Shown: piece by piece, positions 37,740 through 50,435 of the stretch | Layout: each line of letters starts with the position of its first letter | How positions within the stretch are numbered: the stretch's first letter is position 1 | DNA from: Chrysomallon squamiferum | Taxonomy: Eukaryota > Mollusca > Gastropoda > Neomphalida > Peltospiridae | Assembly: GCA_012295275.1 (NCBI GenBank) | Contig: CM022678.1 | Location: forward strand, 5,206,059-5,270,058 | Direction: 5' to 3' | Length of the DNA stretch: 64,000 bases | The notes under the pieces: model-generated | The model's input: the letters and a program-made list of their open reading frames with translations, nothing else | Database searches by the model: none | Told to the model about the DNA's origin: nothing | Program-made: the position numbers and the translations under genes

Positions 37740-39300
37740 ATTTGTTTTCAATGTTGTATTTTTTATCCAAGCTCTTTTCTTCGGAAGCATCATCATTATG
37801 GTCATACTTAAAACAATAGATATTCTATCAGGTGACTGCTACAAAACCAAATAATTAATTCCCATTCTGTTTAGTCGTAGAGAAGACTTTCACTGATTAT
37901 TAGCCTTCTAAATTTGAATAATTTAATCCTTTTTTTTTTTTTTATTTGCTCTTGAGATCCCCCTCATTCTCAATGCCAACCAGATACGCAGACATCCGTA
38001 CATGTAGAAAACGCTTAATTATTTCTTCTATATTTGTTTTTAAAGGCAAAGTGTGAATCAGTGTAAATTGGTCTACAGAAGGAAACCTTACACATCAAGA
38101 AAATAATATGCGGCACTGGTAATCCATCAAAATATGCAAATTCTTTAGTTTAATGAGATATTCAAATATTTGCTTTGCGTTGAATTTGATTTAGTTAGGC
38201 ACAGTCTATTCATTTAACTGATTTTATCTTATGTTCTATTATTTTATTTTACTTGATAGTATATAATGAAATAGATTATTTTGAGAAATTTAAAACTGAT
38301 AGAAAACTGACATTGGTGGACATGAAAACTAGATACTGTCACATGATTTGTCACCAGATATCTGATATCTAATCATCGTACCAAAATTCACACCATCGAG
38401 ACATTTTTTCATTCTATGCACCTGACAATCACATTTTGAGCTAATCAGACACAAAGTCCAAGTATATTACACAGACTGGACGGGTCCAGCCCTTCCACAT
38501 AGCTGCTCAGTGTTTTGAAAATAATCCAGTAAAATCAAACAGTTTGTACGTGTCGATTCACACGTTCCTAAATATTGATCATCCCTGAGTCAGATGTTTT
38601 ATCTATCTGAGATTGGAAACTAACGTTATCAGATTATAATGTAGTGAAATAAATTAAATTAACATCTGTCACAGGCTTGCTGGTGAATGTTTTGTACTGA
38701 ACAACATTTAACTCTGGAAAGGTCACTAATTAACAAAAATCGGACATTTTAATTGATTTGGAGAAGAGAAAAAGGAGAAAAGACAGAACGAAGAAAAAAG
38801 AGGAATTACAATGAAAACAATTAATCTGTTGAAACTATTCAAACTGATTTCAAACCGAGCATGTAGAATGTCTTTCAGAAGAAAAAAAGAAAATAAACAA
38901 AATATTGACTTGTCTCTGTTTCATATACAATTTATTTTTTTCTTTCTAAATAACTTCAATAAATCATGATTAGCCTCAATATGATCAACATTTAGCATCC
39001 GTGCATCATTTGAAATCTGAGCCTGCTAGGTGTAAACATAATTTAGAATTCTTTGTGATATTAAAACAAACAAATAAATAAATAAATAAATGAAAAGAAT
39101 CATACATAACAGAACAGTTTTTAAACATAACAAATTAAATAATCTATAATCTGGACTATTTGTACTGGAGAGATCGATATTCTGTTATTCTTTCCTTCCA
39201 CTTTATTATAAAATTATACTATTATTTAATAGCTTTGTATCCCATTTATTAATAATCATTTAGAATGTCTTCTGGTAGATGATACCAATTAAAGACCGTA
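37740..39300 (+). repeat. 3' flank of gene E, shared with gene D; no gene
   Basis: Collinear with 28,130-30,000; no conserved open frame. Confidence 0.7.
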
Positions 39301-39301
39301 A

Positions 39302-39530
39302 TTATTCGTAGATAAACTCATCCCTCGTTATAGGTAATTAACACGAGAAGAAAAGGTAAAAAGGTTTGTGAAAAAAGGTGTATACAGAAATACCTCCTAT
39401 TCCCTCCCTCTCAGAATATAACTTCTGTTATTCGTAGATAAACTCATCCCTCTTTATAGGTAATTAACACGAGAGAAAACACCTCCTATTCCCTCCATCT
39501 CAGAATATAACTTCTGTTATAGTACAGTGT
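39302..39530. repeat. Short tandem duplication, period about 126 bp
   Basis: ATTCGTAGATAAACTCATCC and CAGAATATAACTTCTGTTAT each occur twice in order, with one or two differences. Gene D's flank has a single copy of the first landmark (29,958-29,977). Confidence 0.8.
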
Positions 39531-39679
39531 ACCTGGCTGGTAAAAAATTTAGCATTAAGTTCTCCTGTGTAATATATACACCAAACACTTCAGTCTAAAA
39601 ATTTCTTGACAGGTATTTGTTATACGTAAGTAAATATGATAATCTCTTAAGGGCAGGCTTCTTTTAACGTGTTTGTGTT

Positions 39680-39681
<2 letters not shown>

Positions 39682-39720
<39 letters not shown>
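39682..39720. repeat. (GT)n microsatellite
   Basis: About 19 GT units. Confidence 0.95.
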
Positions 39721-39721
<1 letters not shown>

Positions 39722-39880
39722 TGCCCGCGCGAGTGCCAGCGTGTGTGATTGTGTGTCTACATGTATTTGTAGTATGTGTGTGTGTTATAACATTTTATTT
39801 TATTTTATTTTTGTCAGTTCGCTTTTTTAAAATAAAGACAAGAGAACTAAATAATAAACAAAACCCATTATTCATACATA

Positions 39881-39924
<44 letters not shown>

Positions 39925-40319
39925 CTTGAAATCCTTTAAATTCCGATTTCACGTTCTATATATATATATATGTAAACCTTAACGTTTTACATTATATTCC
40001 TACTTTATTACTATGAAAGGTTGAAAGATTCAAATTAATTTGCTTTTTGTGAACTGATTCATCAATCGAACAATAATATTTCAGAACTATGGTTAGTTTA
40101 TTTTAAACCGAATGTTACAACCACAACCAGCGATTTAACACAAAAAAATTATGAATTCATTTAAATATATATATTCTTCATCAATATAATACCGTCAATA
40201 AATTTGTCACTTTTGAAGAGAATCGCAAATAAAAGGAGTAAGTCGAAAAAGTAACCTCTAACTCATATCTTATTTTGTACAGAGTAAAATATAATTTTTC
40301 TCTCCACACACCCAGACAA

Positions 40320-40578
<259 letters not shown>

Positions 40579-40879
40579 TTTTTTTTTTTTTTTTTTCTGT
40601 TGTTTTCTATTCAGTTTGCTTTATAAGTTCATTATCCAGAAACCTCTGTTTCGTATTTCAATAGCAGCTTCCTAAAGAGAGCCAATTGCAATTTTTAGTT
40701 ATAAGTTTTCAAGTCTCTGATCCATGATTATCTTTTAATATTTATAATACTGATTACCAATATTTTAGAAATAGTAAAAACGCCTGGAATAAAATAAAGT
40801 AAAACCTAGAATACAGGTTTGCATTATTTTGAATATGTCCATGTTTTCTAGTATTTTTTATTTCTTTCTGTATCTATTT

Positions 40880-40949
40880 ATTTATCTATTTATTAGTATT
40901 TTTATTGATATTATTATCATTAATATTATGATCATCATTATTATTATTA

Positions 40950-40989
<40 letters not shown>

Positions 40990-41150
40990 CCTCATTATTA
41001 TCGTTCTTATCATTAATTTTCACTCTATTCTGTTAATAAAAAAAAAAAATGTCGAATATTATTATTATCATTTGTTAGATTCTTATTTTAATTATTATTA
41101 TAATTTAATATTTTCACTGATTTTCATTATCATTTTACTTTTTTGTCCTT

Positions 41151-41197
<47 letters not shown>

Positions 41198-41205
41198 TTT
41201 CTCAT
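40880..41205. repeat. ATT/TTTA low-complexity stretch
   Basis: Counterpart of 31,620-31,950; ends in (TTTA)n at 41,150-41,200. Confidence 0.9.
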
Positions 41206-41377
41206 AATTTTGAGTGCCAGGGTGAGATAAATACGCAACCAGTTTGGTACAAATGTCCTGACATTTTAACAAATATGAATGCTGAATATGTAATCAATAA
41301 CACTGACCATATTTACTTTTATTTTAGTTATTATATTTTTAATGATAGAGTGATATATATATATATATATATATTTT

Positions 41378-41640
41378 GTGCAGAAACATGCATACCCAGA
41401 GTTATGCACACCCTTGCTAACACACACAAGGGAAATAACTCTCGTCGCTCTTCACAGGAAAGTAAAATCGTGGATGCAAGAAATAAATAATATTTCAAGG
41501 GAACTAACTCCATTATTTATAAGTGCATATTTATACTGTCCTTAGTTGTATATCTATGGAACGTTTATCACTAGTCGTTTATTTCATCCAACGAATTTAA
41601 CCATTCTGATTTTGTGGAAATTTTATATATAATCCTTGTT
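41378..41640. repeat. Repeat K copy
   Basis: Same ordered landmarks as at 32,100-32,370. Confidence 0.75.
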
Positions 41641-41651
41641 TGATTTATTTA

Positions 41652-41652
41652 C

Positions 41653-41715
<63 letters not shown>

Positions 41716-41716
41716 T
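41652..41716. repeat. (TTTA)n microsatellite
   Basis: About 16 uninterrupted units. Confidence 0.95.
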
Positions 41717-42071
41717 CTCTGTTTGACTGTGAATCTGTATATGTTACTCTGTATCCGAACGTATTTGTTCGTCTGTACGTTTGTAAGGATTCAAATATTT
41801 GTTTCCTGAACAGAATAATCGCAATTAATTATTTTTCTTTTCTTTCATTTAAGATAGTCATACACACACACACACACACAGAGAGAGAGAAACATAAAAG
41901 TAACTCACGCGCACACAACTTCACATACATTTACAAAAATAAATAAGTAAAGAAAAAATTAAAGAACAAACAAAGAAGGAAACAGTTTGAAATGCAAATA
42001 ACAAGATGACGACTGAGCGAATAGCATTACTTGTCAAACAAGATGACACCTTGTTTTTCACAGACAAAAGT

Positions 42072-42318
42072 GTTTCTTATGTTTCCTTTGCTACAGTAAT
42101 CTCAGAGATTTCGATAGTTGCTTGTGTCGTTACGATCCTGATCAACCATCAAGGTTCCTCTTTGATCCTGAATACAGCACACCAGATTTCTTTCGTACTG
42201 TCGTTCTGACCCATCAAATTAGAAACGTCTCCAGAACGACGTAACTGAAGGCTTTCTCCCCTCAGGACAGACCATGTCTTTAAAACTCCTGCTTTCTCAG
42301 CCCCAGCCAAGAGAGAAA
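42072..42318 (-). pseudogene. Relic 4: C-terminal module 4 fragment (subfamily III), with stop
   Basis: Minus strand: AEKAGVLKTWSVLRGESLQL, then CAVFRIKEEP followed by an in-frame TGA where relic 2 has a sense codon, then LIRIVTTQATIEISEITV and KET-stop. Clearly decayed. Confidence 0.78.
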
Positions 42319-42799
42319 GTGACTATGTGTAATCAAGCAATTTATATGATATCCTTTTCAAGTAAATAATACCAATCAACTATCTATATTTAGTGGGAGG
42401 GGAGAATGAGGTTATTTTACAGATATTCACTGATTTTTGTTTTCTTCTTCATTTTCACCCCCTGTAATCTAGAAGCATTTAAAATATATTCATAAAACAT
42501 AGCTATTGATCCTTTCAGAAATAAGTTTTCTTTCATCAAATCTGACGCCCATCAATCTGTAATTTGAACCAATCTAAAACAAGGTTCAAATATAGAGTAC
42601 AGACTGGACACGCCCAGACCTGCTAAGTGCTATTCAGTCACTGACAGATTTTAATGATACAAAAATAATTTGTAAGTTAAGATCGAATCGAAAGCTCCTG
42701 AAATATTTGATATCAATGAGCCAGAGGTTTAGTGTACTTTCAAAGAACTATATTTGATTGGAAATTAAATTCATCCGAATATACTGTCGTGAAATAAAT

Positions 42800-43210
42800 T
42801 AAATTAGCATCTGTTTCAGGCTTGTTGAGAAAACAATTTAAAAAAAGGCCACATAGTGTGTTTTCAATTGAACTGAAGAAATTATTTTGATAAGTTTTAA
42901 ATCCAGCATGTAGTCTAACCTATAAAATAAAATCAAAGTAAAAATAAATAAATTTCGTGATAGAATACACTAATAAAATTAATTTCGGACGAATTTCGTC
43001 TAACACGTATTTCATTCAACAAACACACTTGATGTAAGATAAACTAATTTTCAATTCTCTTTCATATTTGTTATAAAGTCAGTATTTAACTACGATTTCG
43101 GCCACCCATGTCTTTCAAAATGTTTAACTTTTCTTGAAACGTGACCAGAGTCAAACACGTATATAAATGACATTCCACCAATTGATTACTATGTATATTC
43201 GATTACAAAA
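42800..43210. repeat. Block H copy
   Basis: Same landmarks as 23,750-24,170. Confidence 0.8.
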
Positions 43211-43799
43211 TGCACCATTAGTTATGGGCAATTAATTCCTAGAAACAAAACTATTGTTCATGTAAAAAACGTACAATTTTGTTTTTGTATCGTTTCAGAT
43301 GTGGACATCCACAAAATAGTCCATATCGCAATAAGAAATACGAAGTAAAACAATATTTGTTTATAGAAATACACTGGCTAGTGTTTACTCAAGCTACTAA
43401 TGTTACACACACACTCACACAAACATACACAAAACTACAGAAACACACACGCACATAGACACAAATACACAAACACAAACACAAAAGCATACACTCAAAT
43501 ACAAACACACACACACACACACAAAGAGAAAACATTCTATAATAATGTACCATATAATTCTGTACGTGCAAAATACGCATGAAACACTTTAAGATGAAAA
43601 TCTGTGAGAATGTGTTATAATCTATTATAAACGAATACATACGGAAATCCTAAATGGGCAAGTTTCTATCAAATTAATGAAAACTTTGCAATTGGGATCA
43701 CAGATACCTTCACTACTTACCTAAGTTTGTTATCGATCAACTTACCTATGTTTGTTTGATTTCTAACAAAAACAAGTTTCAAACTGCTTTTGAGTTTGC

Positions 43800-45260
43800 T
43801 ATAAACTGAATACAGTCAGTAAACGTGGAGCACTGAAGGCTATGCTGCAGATACAGCTTTTTATTATAATGACGGACTCCAGATTTGTTCAATGTCTCGA
43901 ACGCGTATGAGAAACAATTTCTCAAGCACCTTTCCAGATGATCTCTATCTTCGCTTCTATTTAGTTTGCTCGTCGGGATATTATGCGGAACTGTACTACA
44001 AAGTGGACACGAACGAATGGACACAGTCCAACTTCTCTCCTGAGGGAATCCAATGGTTTACTAAGAAGTCCTCATGTCGCCAGCTTCTTTCTCCTACCGA
44101 GTTTACCGAAGAAGCAATAAAGGAAAGCAAAACGGCGCTTACTGACTCTGTGCTAAAGGGTCATGACATTACAATTTCTCACTACGAATACAAATTCCGT
44201 CCTTATGCCACTGAAATTACTACTGATGAAAACATATTAGCTCACCAATCAATTTCTCCTGACCTTAAATTTTTCTTCGATCTTGTTCAGCCTCTTTGGT
44301 TGGTCTTCGATATATCAGCTCAGCAATTTCACAACACTAATTTTGTTTTTTCTACTTTCTACCCACTAGAGAACAGCACTGTTACAGAACTATCACAGTG
44401 GCATGCGGACACTTGCTGGCGACACGTATTAACCCACGGACGAAGATGGAAAAGAACGAGATGGGTCTCTGTCTGAACTCGTTTCTGCCGTTCAAAGTGG
44501 ACACAGAGTGAAGATTGTCATGGGAAACTATTCAACAGAAGCAAATAACGTAAGGACGAAGTCGGGACATGTCTCCGTACAACTTCTGAATGGTTTGTAT
44601 GAAAGTCTGAGTAATACAGTAGAAACGCAAATGATTAGACACCTGCAGATAGCGAACACGACTGGGACGGTTAACAGGCGAACACTCCTCTTCGTTAATG
44701 GTACTTCTGTTGATGAAACAATGGAAAAGAAAACAATCAGCTGGTTTGTGGACACGCGACCATGGACGAAGATTTTATCAACGAACAAAAATGGTGATGT
44801 AACATTTGGATCGAAGTTCGAGTTGAAGAAAGCAATACAAAATGGAGCTCAGGTTCGTGTGGCGCTGCAGGAAGACTATGACAACGTCAACGCAAACAGC
44901 CCAAGTAAAAGACATGTTGGCTGGTGGGAGACAGGCGGTCATTCTTGGTGGGGCAGACACCGCGGATCGGCTGCAAGTCATGGCAGTTCTAATGACTGTA
45001 TGGAAAAAGGATGGTTGGTGTTCAAGGCAGACAGTCTTCAGCTAGGTCCTTCTGGAGACGTTTCTGCCGAGCTAGGTGAGAGTGTCAGTAGTGAAGAAGT
45101 CGGGTCTGCTGAATTCCAGTTCAAAGATGACCCTTTCTGGCGTTTCGGGATCGTCACGACACAAGGAAATGTCGAAGTCTCTCAGATTCGTGTAGGGAAG
45201 GACACCAACGAAGGACACTTCTCTGTAAAACAAGCTATGAAATGGTTTGTCAAGTACTGA
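43800..45260 (+). pseudogene. Gene F: 5'-truncated and frameshifted copy (subfamily II)
   Basis: The promoter TATAAA (43,800-43,805) and the first bases of the 5' exon (AGTAAACGTG) run directly, at about 43,827, into the middle of module 1 (GCACTGAAGGCTATGCTGC). The rest of the 5' exon, intron 1, the signal-peptide exon, intron 2 and the first 130 bp or so of the last exon are missing. The upstream core motif is also lost. A second lesion is an extra G at 44,438-44,439 (CACGGACGAAG for CACGACGAAG in gene E), which breaks module 3. The remaining sequence is clean and ends MKWFVKY-stop. Modules 1-3 are closest to gene E. No signal peptide can be made, so I treat it as a pseudogene. Confidence 0.88.
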
Positions 45261-45294
45261 CTTAGAAAACGGCTCACAAGTTACTCAGAATAAT

Positions 45295-45300
45295 AATAAA
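45295..45300 (+). promoter_or_regulatory. Poly(A) signal of gene F
   Basis: AATAAA about 35 bp past the stop codon; retained although the gene is broken. Confidence 0.6.
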
Positions 45301-45932
45301 ATGAATACAAAATATTTATTTTCTATCTTTTAATTTTTATTCATCGACATTATGGTCATAATTAAATAATTAATTCGCATTCTCTTCACTGAAAAGACGT
45401 TCCTGAATAATACTCGTGTACAGTTTAATAATTCAACATTTCTCCTTTTTCTCTTGAAATCCGGTTCACTCTTAAAGCCACACAAACACGCTGATGTACG
45501 TACATGTAGAATAAGGTTAAATTATTTTTTTTTTTTTTTTTTTTTTTATTTTTTAATAAAAAATAAACTAATTTTTTTTTTCTTCCTGATAACACCAATT
45601 TTCTCACACTTCTACCAGTATCCTGTTTTCTTGAAATACCTCAGTGCTGTTCTAGAATAACTGAAACTGGAACTTTTAGTCCAGTTAATTAATTAGTTAG
45701 TTAATAGGTTTTTATTTTCGTACGCCTTTCTCGTGCGCTGTGAGTGCGTTACATATTCTCTCTGGGTAATGCGAGTATGTTTAACTTTTTTAAAGTTCTG
45801 ATTCTCCTGCTAAAATGTTGTCAAATCTGACGTAGAGGAAGGTCAATAATTAATTGTGTTAAAATGAGCAACAACAACAACAACAACAACAACAATAATA
45901 ATAATAATAATAATAACAATAATAATAAGGAC

Positions 45933-45968
<36 letters not shown>

Positions 45969-46390
45969 TTCGACATCAAAGGATTAAACCTATTAGGCTA
46001 TACAAACGGTGAATAAGTGTAAGTTTCTCTACACAGTTTACAAATCGTTAAAATTATATATTATTTTCTGAGATTCCTAAATGTATGTATATAAGTAGCA
46101 CTTATAAAATTCATATTCATATTTAGGGCTAAATGCAATCTAAACCGATATAGAAATCTGGGGAATGCACGTGACGTTTCACTGCGGCAAGATCTGAAAC
46201 ATGAACCCTTTTTGTAACAAACCCTGAAAGTGTAGAATATCTCCCAGTGAATGAATGAAAAAAAAAAAAAAAAATGAACGTGCTAATCAGACAGAGCAAG
46301 CTTTTGTGAAGCACGTCTAAGACGGGCACGCTTTCTGACAGGTCAGCGGGCGTGTCCATCGCAGAAAAGAGTGTTTGGGTAAGGTAAGAG
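45301..46390. other. 3' flank of gene F and spacer; no gene
   Basis: The first part (to about 45,520) matches the 3' flank of gene G (52,740-52,960). Then comes a poly-T run (45,526-45,547), (AAC)n-(AAT)n repeats at 45,869-45,967 and unique DNA. Confidence 0.6.
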
Positions 46391-46398
46391 AATGGGTT

Positions 46399-46452
46399 CT
46401 CGTTACGATTGCAGGACACAAGGGAGTGTCCAGCATATCGGATCGTAACGAG
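46399..46452. other. Nested inverted repeat (hairpin)
   Basis: CTCGTTACGAT (46,399-46,409) pairs perfectly with ATCGTAACGAG (46,442-46,452). Inside it GGACAC (46,414-46,419) pairs with GTGTCC (46,426-46,431) around AAGGGA. The surrounding 46,280-46,580 is richer in GC than its neighbourhood. Could be a structured RNA or a small mobile-element end; unassigned. Confidence 0.6.
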
Positions 46453-46619
46453 TCATATCTCCCAGTTATATCTTTTTATATTTATACTTGGAAGATGTTG
46501 CGTCGGGGACTAGAAAACGACCAATCAGAATGTAGCACGTTTCGAAAACTCGATCTTTTCTCGCAGTGTTCCGTAGATACAGCGAACAGTCAAAATATTT
46601 GATTAATTTTTTAACGTCT

Positions 46620-47200
46620 AGCCATAAAAGAAAATTTAAATCAATTAAAAATAAATAGACGTAATGAAATAATACAGAAAATAAGAAAATAAATATAAAA
46701 ATATATATTCTGTTTGTTCAAGGGTTTGTTTTTAATTATTATTATAATTTAATGTTGTTATTTTTCATTTCCATTCTTATTTTCGTTTAACCTACTTTTT
46801 TATTTATTTATTTATTTATGATTTTTATTATTATTATTATTATTATTATTCATTCATTCATTCATTCTATTCTGTAAATAAATGTAAAAAAAGTGTCCAA
46901 TTTTTACAATTAACGACGAAAGAAAATTAATATAAAATTAAATATGTAAACATATAAAGTAACACCATAAATAAGAAAACAGTATTTCCATTTTTAACGT
47001 TCTTATTTTAATTATTGTTATAATTTAAGTCTGCATTCATTTTCATTATCAATTTATTTTTGGGTTACTTTTATTTATTTAATTACTTGTTTATTTATCT
47101 ATTTATGTATGTATTTGTTTGTTTATTTATTTAATTATTTATTTATTTATCTATTTATGTACCTATTTATTTGTTTATTTATTATAATTTTGAGTGCCAC
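46620..47200. other. AT-rich spacer, no gene
   Basis: TTTA/ATT/AAAT low complexity; the last part (TAATTTTGAGTGCCA.GGT, about 47,185) matches units U2 and U3 just before repeat K. Confidence 0.6.
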
Positions 47201-47558
47201 GGTTACAAAAATATGCCACCTGTTCGGTACAAATGTTCATGCATTTTAGCAAAGATGTATGTTGAATGTGTAATCCATGGCAGTTCATTAACTCATATTG
47301 CATCCTAGTGTTATATTTGCTTCTTGTCATATATCTAAGTGTCATAAAGGGTATAATCTATGGAATAAAACACTTATCACAAGCTATAAAATTGCAGCTC
47401 TGTCCCAACAGCAATGTTTGTTTGTTTTTTTTTTTTTTTTTTTCTTCTTTGTTTTTCTGTTTTGAAATCTATAATGGACTGGCCGTTTATTTTATCCAAA
47501 GATTTTAACATTTCCGATTTTGTGAGCCGTTTTGAATGTTAATAATTGCAAAAACCCG

Positions 47559-47825
47559 TTAAAAGCTTTCTTTTCCACAGAAATGTCCTTCGTCTGTTTC
47601 CGCCCCTCCACGTGTCTCACAGACCTCGACAATTCCTTGTGTCGTAACGATCACGAAACGCCACAAAGGCTCATCTCTGATCTTGAGTTCAGCAGACCTG
47701 ACTTCTTCAGTACTGACACTCTGACCTATCACATCAGACTCTTCTCCAGAAGGACCTAACTGAAGGCTGTCTGCCTTTAAGACATACCATCTCCTTAAAA
47801 CACCCGCGATATAAGCCCCATCCAA
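47559..47825 (-). pseudogene. Relic 5: C-terminal module 4 fragment (subfamily III), open frame
   Basis: Minus strand, 88 codons: IAGVLRRWYVLKADSLQLGP, then STEEVRSAELKIRDEPLWRF, then DEGHFCGKESF. It keeps more of the C-terminus than relics 2-4 (the EGHF motif) but has lost WFVNY. Upstream is a (GA)n stretch (47,827-47,850), not an intron boundary I trust. Confidence 0.78.
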
Positions 47826-49263
47826 GAGAGAGAGAGAAAAGAGAGAGAGTTACTATGTATAATCAGGTAATTTATATGATATGCTTTGCAAGAAAATAAT
47901 ACCAGGTAAAAAATCTATATTTGGTGGGAAGGGAGAATGAGGTTATTTTACAGATATTCACTGATTTTTGTTTTCTTTTTGATTTTTATCCCCTGACATT
48001 TAGAAACATTTAAAATATATTGTTAAATATATTTATTGATCATTTCAGAAATACATTTTTCGTTAGAAGCTGTAGCCAACATTAACGAAATCTCGCGCCA
48101 ATCAATCTCCATTTTGAACCAATCTAAAACAATAAGCAAATACAGTGTACAGACTGGACACGCCCAGTGACATTCAATCGTTGATGGACTTTTAGTAATT
48201 TTAAAATAATTTGTAAGTTAAAGTCGAATCTTACACTCCTAAAATATGTTATATCAATGAGCCAGATGTTTGATCTGTTTCCAAAGAACTATATTTGATT
48301 GAAAGTTAAATTTATCAGAGAATACTGTCGTGAAAGAAATTAATTTAGCATCTGTTATAGGCTTTATCAGAAACCGTTGTAAAAAAACGCCACGTAGAGT
48401 GTTTTCAGTTGAATTATTTTGATTAATTTTAAATCCAGCAGGCCGTTGACCTATAGAATAAAATAAAAATAAAAATCAGTAAATTTCATGGTAGAGTACA
48501 CTGATAAAATTAATTTCAAAACTGTCGTTCATGTAAAAAAACGTACAATTTTGTTCTTCTATCGTTTCAGATGTGGACATCCTAAAGACAGTCCATATCG
48601 CAATAAGACGTGAAGAAAAAAAAAATATATATATATATGAAAAAGAAGAAAGTGTTTACAGGTACACCCTGACTAGTGTTTAGTGAATCTACTAGTTAAA
48701 ACACACACATACACAAACGCACACGCACATACACAACCAAACACACAGATACGCACAGGCACACCAAAACAAATAAACCGTTCTCTTGTAATGTACAATT
48801 TAGTTCTGTGTGTGTAAAACACACATGAAACATTTTAATATGAAAATGCGCGAGACTGTATCTATTATAAAAAGAATACATACGGTAATCCCAAATGGGC
48901 ATGTTTCTTTCAAACTGATGAAAAGATCTATCGTAGCTTACTGAGGGTACCTTTCTACAGCATGATTAGCACAAAATTAATTTAAAAACACATTGTACTC
49001 GGAAACTTTGCAGTTGGGATCACAGATTCCTTCACTACTTAACTAAGTTTGTTATCGATCTTTTGATTTAATGAGTTACAAAAAGAATTATGGAAAGATA
49101 TTAACCTTGCGTGTATATTATTTTCAAACTTTATTACCATGAAAGTTTGGTAATAAATTTAAAACATACAAAATTAACTTATTTCTGTTTATTGATTTCT
49201 AAACCAAAGAAATATAAATTTCGATCTCATTGTAAGATTATAGATAACCAAATGTTCCGACTA

Positions 49264-49383
49264 CAAGCTGTGATTTCTAACGAAAACAAATTTCAAACTG
49301 CTTTCAGTATTGTTATAAATTGAATACACTCAATAAACGTGTCACTATTCAAGAGTAACGTGGACACGCTGGACACGCCAAAG
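49264..49383 (+). promoter_or_regulatory. Promoter and non-coding 5' exon of gene G
   Basis: CAAGCTGTGATTT (49,264-49,276), TATAAAT (49,314-49,320), 5' exon with the GTGGACACGCTGGACACGCC doublet, donor CAAAG|GTACGT (last base 49,383). The acceptor TTCCAG|TTTCAT ends at 50,099. Confidence 0.72.
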
Positions 49384-49472
49384 GTACGTCTACTTATTTC
49401 TTATTTATTTCAGTTTTATGAATTGTTTATTTCAAATATTCTCTTCTGTATTTAAACCTGTGTTTGAGAGAG

Positions 49473-49606
<134 letters not shown>

Positions 49607-50105
49607 ACAGCTTCTTTAGATTCATTTGTTTTCATGATTATCTCAGTGACGAGGTTGCTAAATGATTGGTTCTCTTCATATATCTTTTATTTCTGATCTC
49701 AGTCCGCATTTGAAAATTGATCTGGTTTATTTTTCAAATATCTATGTTCTCGTACTTGAAATAATAACAACATTGTTACATTGCAAAGAGAAAACTAAAG
49801 CAATCGTCTTTTTTAAAGTAGGTAATTCAAAGAAAAATATTGGAAAAAACTTCATTTTCAATAATCAATACCAAATTCTATGACTGTCCTTTTCTGTACT
49901 TTTTCTTTCGAAATATCACTCAAATGGCTTCGTTTTCTGTTCGCAAATAAATAAGTAAATAAATAAATAAAAACCTGCACAGTATAGCACTTTTACGCTT
50001 CTCCCGTAGTTCTACCTTTATCTATATAACGTTTATTCATCCGTCTAAGTAATATTCGTTATCTTTGAATAATCACCTATACTGTTTTTCCAGTTCCAGT
50101 TTCAT

Positions 50106-50342
50106 ATGATGGAGATGTTTTCTGCTACGGTCCTCTTACACTATGTGGTATTTTTTATTGCTATTGTACCAACGGCTGCAACTATTCCAACTACATGTAG
50201 TATGTATATCTGTTACTTATCTCAAATTCTTTTCAGTAATATTTTCACATCAACTTTTAGCATATTTAGTTTGCTGATATATTTAACTCATACATAATAT
50301 AATCAGCTTTCTTAATTTTTATTTATAGTTTTAATTTTATTA

Positions 50343-50435
<93 letters not shown>

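Noticed and set aside
46129-46602. Overlapping ORFs of 75-96 codons on both strands around the nested hairpin
   Set aside because: No motif, the two strands overlap, and one runs through a poly-A tract; the hairpin is the stronger signal.
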